This document shows, one piece after another, positions 58,613 through 64,000 of a stretch of DNA of 64,000 bases. Position 1 is the stretch's first letter. Each line of letters begins with the position of its first letter. Position numbers and translations under genes: made by a program. The stretch comes from Kalmusia sp. IMI 367209. Its lineage: Eukaryota; Ascomycota; Dothideomycetes; Pleosporales; Didymosphaeriaceae. The DNA is taken from NCBI GenBank assembly GCA_027946365.1, contig JAPEUQ010000002.1:3162001-3226000 (forward strand), in the 5' to 3' direction. The notes under the pieces were generated by a model. That model was not told the DNA's origin. It searched no databases and saw only the letters and a list, made by a program, of their open reading frames with translations.

Positions 58613-59333
58613 GGTGGTGGGCGAGTAGTATGGGTTGACGCGGCGATCGAATAGGTCGGCGATGGCGATGGAGCTGGTGATGAGGTCGACGAAAAGAATC
58701 ACGGCGAAACCAGAGCTCCGCCTTGCAGGGATCTGCTCTTGCCAAGCAACGACCCCAGGTGCGGGTCGCCACTTCCTTGCACCCGCTGTGTAGTCTCTTA
58801 TATTTGTTTTGGTTTCTGGAGCATGATCATATGTTTGAGGCACTTTTTAGACTTGTCGTGATACTGCATTTGACGTTCACTTTTCATCTTGGCGAGGGGG
58901 TTTCTAAACAGTAGTTGACAGCTGCGGTATCCGTCGGCGCACGGATCAGGCCAATCAATGTCGGAGAGTGCATCTTGCTTAAGCACAGCTGTCCAAAAGC
59001 TCTCTCCAACCTGGTCCTAATTTATATTCCTGCGAGCTGGCTTGAGGTACTCCTTGCCTGCTTTCCACTTTGTGATACCCTTTCTTTTTACTATTGACAA
59101 ATTCCACAATCCCATTGACCTGGTACTGTCGCGTGGCAGCTTTGTGCGACAGAGCTCCAGCTTTCGAGGTAAAGTACGGATAGCTTTCACCGCAGCGCAA
59201 TGAGTCGTCCGCTGACACTTACAAAGAATACTTTGTCAACTGCGCCTTGATCTCCTCTATGGTCTAGATACACATACAACTATCCAAAGACCCTCCTACG
59301 CCCAACCTAGCGCATTTGCGCCCCGCTGTCGCC
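58613..59333. promoter_or_regulatory. divergent region between PHB2 and EMP47-like gene
   Basis: 721 bp with no supported gene; contains both promoters. Short frames on either strand lack domains. Confidence 0.5.
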
Positions 59334-60818
59334 ATGCATCTTACCTCACGGACCTTGAAGACCATCGCCTGGTCTGCCCTTGCGTTCTCTCCCGCTCGCG
59401 CCCAATACATAATAGACAACCTAAGCTTCGGCCAGAAAGATGGCCAGCCTATATCCCCGAATCTTCGCGGAATCCCACATTTTAACGCCAAAGGCGTCGG
59501 CTGGGATATCGAGATTCTGTCCGATCGCGCAGTCCTCACGCCACCGTGGCCTGGAAACAGGCGGGGGGCTCTGTGGAGCGAAGACCCTCTACATCATGCT
59601 GGCGATTGGTCTGCAGAGCTGCACTTCCGTGCATCGGGTATGGAGCGGGGTGGAGGGAATCTGCAACTATGGTATACAAGAGATTCACAGAAAAATGAGC
59701 TACCTGCGAGCTTGTACACAGCACCCAAGTTCGACGGGCTAGTACTAGTTGTCGATCAGTATGAAGGGCGGGGTGGATCGGTGCGTGGTTTCTTGAATGG
59801 TGGAGACATTGATTTCAAGGCGCATCATGATCTGGATCAGCTGGCGTTCGGACAATGCAACTACGCGTACAGGAACCTGGGACGCTTTAGTGTGTTGAAG
59901 ATTCAGCAGGCAAACGGCAAATTCGAGGTCACTATGGACGGCAACCCGTGTTTCTCCACGGACAAGGCAAGACTATCCTTGCCATGCTTTCTTCAAACGA
60001 CAAAATTGACAATGAAAATAGGTCAGGCTTCCCGAAGGCTATTTCTTCGGCATAAGCGCCTCCTCCGCCGAAAATCCAGACTCTTTCGAAATTCACAAGT
60101 TCATCGTCTCTACCACCAACTCCCACACGCGCGAAGAACCTGGCTCCCCTAACCAGTATCAAGCCGCGCAAGACCCTAACCAGCAGAGTCAGCAACAGCA
60201 GAAAGTCCAGCCCCCGCCGCGCGTCCACGGCAACTGGCTCCAGCGCACCCAAGAGCAAAATAAACCCATCGATCCCAACATCCCGCAAATGGTCGAAGAT
60301 GTCTTCGCCGCGAACATCAAATCCCAGCAAGACCAGTTCGCCGACCTGCACAACCGTCTGCAGGTCATCAACCACAAGATCGACGGGCTCTACGACCTCC
60401 TCGAGAAAGTGATCGCAGATAACGATATGCGATTCGAGCAGCTGATGGGACGAGTGACACCGATGCACGACCAGATTTCCGCGACGATGCGCAATGTGGA
60501 AAAGGTGGAGCGGACGACCATGCAGACGTTGAGGGACCTGGAGAGCAAGGATTTCAAGGATTTGCTGAATTCAGTGCACCAAGCCATCCATCAGGGACAT
60601 AGTGCGCTGAGCAACAATATTCCGTTGGCCATTACGGACAGTAAGTCGATCAAAACGGTGGATATGTCTAAAATACTAATAGTATACCAGTTGTGGACAA
60701 GCGAAAGCCTAGTATGACGACGTTCCTGTTCCTCGCGGTTGCAGTGCAAGTCATGGTAGTTGGCGCTTATGCACTGTACAAGAAGAGGAGAGACAACGCG
60801 CCTAAGAAGTATCTATGA
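59334..60818 (+). CDS. L-type lectin cargo receptor, EMP47/ERGIC-53-like, 459 aa
   Basis: Exons 59334..59966, 60022..60640 and 60691..60818. The first intron (55 nt) begins with GC (AAG|GCAAGA) and ends AATAG, a GC-AG intron; the join gives CFSTDK-VRLPEGYFFGISASS, the conserved lectin strand. Signal peptide MHLTSRTLKTIAWSALAFSPARA; leguminous-type lectin domain about 25-235 with GDWSAELHFRASG, LPASLYTAPKFDGLVLVVDQY and CNYAYRN. A Gln/Pro-rich linker and a coiled coil (FADLHNRLQVINHKIDGLYD) follow, then a transmembrane helix (TTFLFLAVAVQVMVVGAYAL) and the tail YKKRRDNAPKKYL. The last four residues KKYL form a di-lysine COPI retrieval signal. It cycles between ER and Golgi carrying glycoproteins. 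Confidence 0.94.
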
Positions 60819-61054
60819 GGGGGAATGTTCTTATATGTTGTCTATGATTTGATGCGGTCAGGTACGGAGCTCTGTATAGTATTTGCTTCGCGGTTGATTC
60901 TGCATGCTTCTGGCATTTGCGGCGTTTAGTTGATGTCACGGCCTGATGCTTGCAATAGGTAAATATAGATATATGTGGCATTGTTCCCAAGTGGCCGTTG
61001 ATGATCTTATCCTACAACGCCGTGGTATTTACAGGACATTTTCAAGAGTGTCTT

Positions 61055-62709
61055 TTACAGCATGGGCTTTACTTCATCGGCGACCTTAAAGTCGGCGCCC
61101 GTCTTCGATCGAACTTCATCAACAGTTACACCGTCTGCTACCTCGACTAGGGTGAGACCCTCTGTGAAATCGACGTCAAACACACACTACGGTACAAGTT
61201 AGCCAATGTTCTAATTTCAAACCCACTCATGTGTTCTTACCAGATCCGTGATGATCCTGCTCACACACGCCTTTCCAGTCAAGGGAAACTCGCATTGCTT
61301 CAAGATCTTCGGCCTTCCCTTCTTATCTGTGTGCTCCATTGTGACTACAACCTTAGTCGCTGATGGATTGCTAACAAGGTCCATGGCACCGCCGAATCCC
61401 TTCACCTTCCCCGGCAGCATCCAGTTGGCCAGATCGCCTCTTGCGCTCACTTGCATTGCGCCCAAGATCGTGAGATCGATCTTTCCAGCGCGGATCATAC
61501 CAAAGGACTCTTCTGAGCCGAAGGTTGATGAGCCCGGCAGGAGGGTAACAGTCTCCTTTCCAGCGTTGATCAGGTCAGGGTCTTCAGCGCCCTTTTGCGG
61601 ATACGGGCCTAGACCAAGAATACCGTTTTCGGATTGAAGCTGCACTTCGACGGAAGGGTCGACGAAGGATGGTGCAAGCATGGGCATGCCAATACCCAGG
61701 TTGGCATACATGCCATTCTTAAACTCCTTTGCTGCTCTTCGTACGATGCGCTCACGCTTGCTGGCCGCATCGCCCTTGCCAAGCTCGCTAACAGTCTCGT
61801 TCGGATCTTTCGCGTTTACGACTTTCTCAATGTTCTTCTGGGCGGTGGATTGAATGACGCGGTCGACGTAAATGCCTGGGACATGGACGGCGTGCGGTTC
61901 GATGTCGCCCACTTCGACGATATGCTCTGCCTCGACGATTGTGACCTTTGCATTGCGCGCCATAGCTCCGTTGAAGTTTTGCGCCGAGAAGCGGAATTGC
62001 AGGTTGCCTAGTCTGTCTGCTTTGTATGCTTTGATGAAGGCATAGTCACCCTTGATGGCTTCTTCCATGACGTACGACTTGCCGCTGAATACCTTGACGT
62101 CGCGAGGCGTAGAATACTGCGCTACCGAGCCGTCTTGATTGTGCCTCAGTGCTAATTCGCCAGTCTGTACAACAGTTCCAAATGCCGCGGGGGTGTAGAA
62201 AGCGGGAATGCCTGCGCCGCCCGCCCTGCATCGCTCAGCCAGAGTACCTTGAGGTGTGAGTTCCAGCTCGAGTTCGCCGTGCAGGTACATCTGCTCCAAA
62301 ACCTTGTTCTCCCCTACGTAACTCGCAATCATCTTACTGACCTGCTTGCTCTCAAGCAGCAGACCCAACCCTGAACCCACCACCCCAGCATTGTTCGACA
62401 CAGCGGTCAGCCCTGTTATTGATGGCGTCTCCTTTACTTGGTTGATGAGGGTGTCTGGGACGCCGGAGAGGCCGAAGCCGCCGCAGAGGAGCGTGCTGTC
62501 GGACTGCATGTCCTCGATTGCGGCAGCGGGAGATGAGTATATCTTGTTGATTTCATTGCGGCGGTAGGTTGTCGAGAAACTGCGGGCGACGTTGAAGTAT
62601 GTCTGCACTCTATTAGACGACGCATGAGCTACGTATAGGGCAGATGTACCTTTGTCGTGCTGCGGGAGAAATGCGAAGCTGTGCGGAAAGTGCGGGCTAG
62701 TGACGGCAT
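61055..62709 (-). CDS. succinyl-CoA:3-ketoacid CoA-transferase (SCOT), mitochondrial, 517 aa
   Basis: Exons 62709..62650, 62602..61241 and 61186..61055; introns 47 and 54 nt. The first exon encodes a presequence ([20 protein letters not shown]) continuing [20 protein letters not shown]. The alpha half has [13 protein letters not shown] and [14 protein letters not shown]; the beta half has [18 protein letters not shown] and the catalytic Glu in [13 protein letters not shown]. It ends ADEVKPML. The enzyme transfers CoA between succinyl-CoA and acetoacetate or acetate in the matrix; fungal members take part in acetate and propionate detoxification. The open frame starts upstream at a TTG; the ATG at 62709 is the one that gives a clean presequence. 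Confidence 0.96.
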
Positions 62710-63891
62710 TGCGGATGGAGCTCCAAGAGCTGTGTTTTGGCCGTCGAACGGGGTGTTGTCTCAAAAAGATGGCAAGAGATATCGCAGAAGAACGAAAACG
62801 AGACGAAGACTACCTTAGGAGCGGAGGTGCGGATACAGCTGGAGCTCCTAGCACCATGGCGCTTGTATTTGTTTTAGGTTGGAGCTCTGGTTTCCGTCGG
62901 CCTCTGAGCGCGGCGACGTTCCGTACCCCACAAGCTTCCGGCTGGGGTGGCGGAATTGTGCTTCGGAGCCCAATGGAGTTAGGCCCAAGGCGGGAGCGCC
63001 CGGCCTCGGATAACGCTGGGAGAATGCTCGTCGTCGTCGGATCAATGGTCTTCTTTTCGGTATACCCCATGTTTTGAACCCATCTTAGTTGACTTTTATG
63101 CTACCACTGGATATGACGAATGTCTTGGTGAGGAGTAGCAAGCGCATAAGCGGACACTGACCACTTTCTTGGGTTGAAAAAAATGCGAAGTGTCACTTTG
63201 AACACGTCGTGAGCTTTTCCTGGGTGTCAAAGAGAGCATGATCAAAAGAGTGTTACTTGATGGGGCGCAGTCTGCGAACGCACTTGCAAAACTCTATAGG
63301 ACACTAGTTCGAAGACAAAATTGCACTGCTGAGGGCCTTGAGGGCAGCTTTTCGGAGTATGACCAGAATTTCGTGATTTGGTTCGGGTAATGATTGAACG
63401 CACCGGTAGGATTAAAAAGATCTGCTTCGCACCACCAGAGACTTTGTACTCATAGAGCGGCAGTACGTGGTGAAGTATCAATTTTTCAGTGTAAAACCTC
63501 ATACTGACTTCTCTGAAGGAATGAATAGGTTCGTTTCGTGAAACTCTTGACCTTGACCGTGCCCTATGTTTTGTACCCCGGCTATTTTGAATATATTGAC
63601 TGCCATATATCATTGGCTAATTTGAGCTCAGCAGACTGGTTCCATTTGGCCAGGAACATTACCCCACAATATCAGTGATGATTTTGATTATCTTGTCGGC
63701 TTTGAGAGGAACCGATTGAGATGTTGCCTATCACTTCTAGAATTGCCGACATGAGCATCTATAATTACATTCACACATGACACTGTGCATGAAATAAGTA
63801 TACTGTAAGGATATAGTTCAAGCAATCGGTCACCTCAGTTGTCAGCTATCCACCAGCAACGTTTCGCTAGCATTGTGAGTATCTCGCGACC
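62710..63891. other. intergenic region upstream of AA9-like gene
   Basis: About 1.2 kb. The plus-strand frame at 62652-63077 overlaps the SCOT first exon, has no domain and is not accepted. The rest holds two divergent promoters. Confidence 0.55.
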
Positions 63892-64000
63892 ATGAAGCCT
63901 TACTTTATTGCGACTGCTTTGGCTATCCAGCAAGCTGCTGGCCACGCTCTCTTCCAAGCGATGTGGGTCAATGGTGTTGACAAGTCGAATACTTGTGTTC
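63892..64000 (+). CDS. probable AA9 lytic polysaccharide monooxygenase, 5' end only
   Basis: The frame starts MKPYFIATALAIQQAAG and continues HALFQAMWVNGVDKSNTC before running off the window. A signal peptide ends just before a His, and the residues that follow (H-x-x-F-Q-x-x-W-V-N-G-V-D) match the mature start of AA9 copper monooxygenases. There the N-terminal His forms half of the histidine brace, and the block before the first Cys is conserved. AA9 enzymes oxidatively cleave cellulose and related glucans. Only 36 codons are visible, so the second His and the Tyr of the copper site cannot be checked. Confidence 0.75.
   Translation, partial: MKPYFIATALAIQQAAGHALFQAMWVNGVDKSNTCV

Noticed and set aside
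62652..63077. Plus-strand 141-codon frame
   Set aside because: Overlaps the SCOT first exon and intron on the opposite strand; no family resemblance.

Overview
The window is nuclear DNA of a filamentous ascomycete (Pezizomycotina; a Dothideomycetes-like lineage is plausible but not proven). Genes are intron-bearing with short introns, mostly 45-65 nt, carrying GTAAGT/GTATGT-type donors, CTAAC/CTGAC branch sites and YAG acceptors. The gene content fits: two Zn2Cys6 transcription factors, C2H2 factors, a DUF1996+WSC protein, a GH128 glucanase-type protein, a secreted intradiol dioxygenase, a PL7/PL20-type lyase, an AA9-type start and a 7-cysteine copper metallothionein. There are no operons. 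I found no tRNA, rRNA, CRISPR array or intact transposon. About 30 protein genes are supported and I rebuilt their exon structures from splice signals and reading phase.

Layout. 1-2.7 kb: 3' end of UTP20 (in-frame TAA in a conserved stretch) and a small membrane-protein gene broken by several frame changes. 2.9-6.8 kb: Zn2Cys6 factor and GH128 protein. 6.8-9.6 kb: long gene-poor stretch. 9.6-15.6 kb: secreted dioxygenase, then divergent cullin-3 and Zim17/DNL zinc-finger protein. 17.2-19.0 kb: eight-exon DUF1996-WSC protein. 20.2-21.8 kb: a copper pair, Ctr transporter converging on a copper metallothionein. 24.2-29.2 kb: RBR E3 ligase and a C2H2 factor with an unusually long intron. 29.7-34.9 kb: divergent AIP1 and CHL1 helicase. 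35.6-41.1 kb: single-pass membrane protein, then PTR2 peptide transporter converging on a second Zn2Cys6 factor. 42.2-43.4 kb: His-Me finger (homing-endonuclease-like) protein. 45.4-50.0 kb: polysaccharide lyase, SWI5/ACE2-like C2H2 factor, ubiquitin-eS31. 50.3-53.4 kb: divergent PRI1 (frameshifted) and a DUF1917 protein. 53.4-55.4 kb: gene-poor. 55.4-62.7 kb: allantoinase, prohibitin-2, EMP47-like lectin, SCOT CoA-transferase. The window ends in the first exon of a probable AA9 monooxygenase.

Housekeeping genes (ribosome biogenesis, replication, ubiquitin, mitochondria) are mixed with inducible secreted or metal-responsive genes; several of the latter have a TATA box 110-150 bp before the ATG. 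Local pairings with likely functional meaning are the copper importer with the metallothionein, and possibly PTR2 with the Zn2Cys6 factor. The most notable oddities are the UTP20 stop, which a perfect-looking 90-nt in-frame intron would remove (intronization versus lesion), the one-base loss in the invariant SGRRG motif of primase, and the I-PpoI-like His-Me finger protein.
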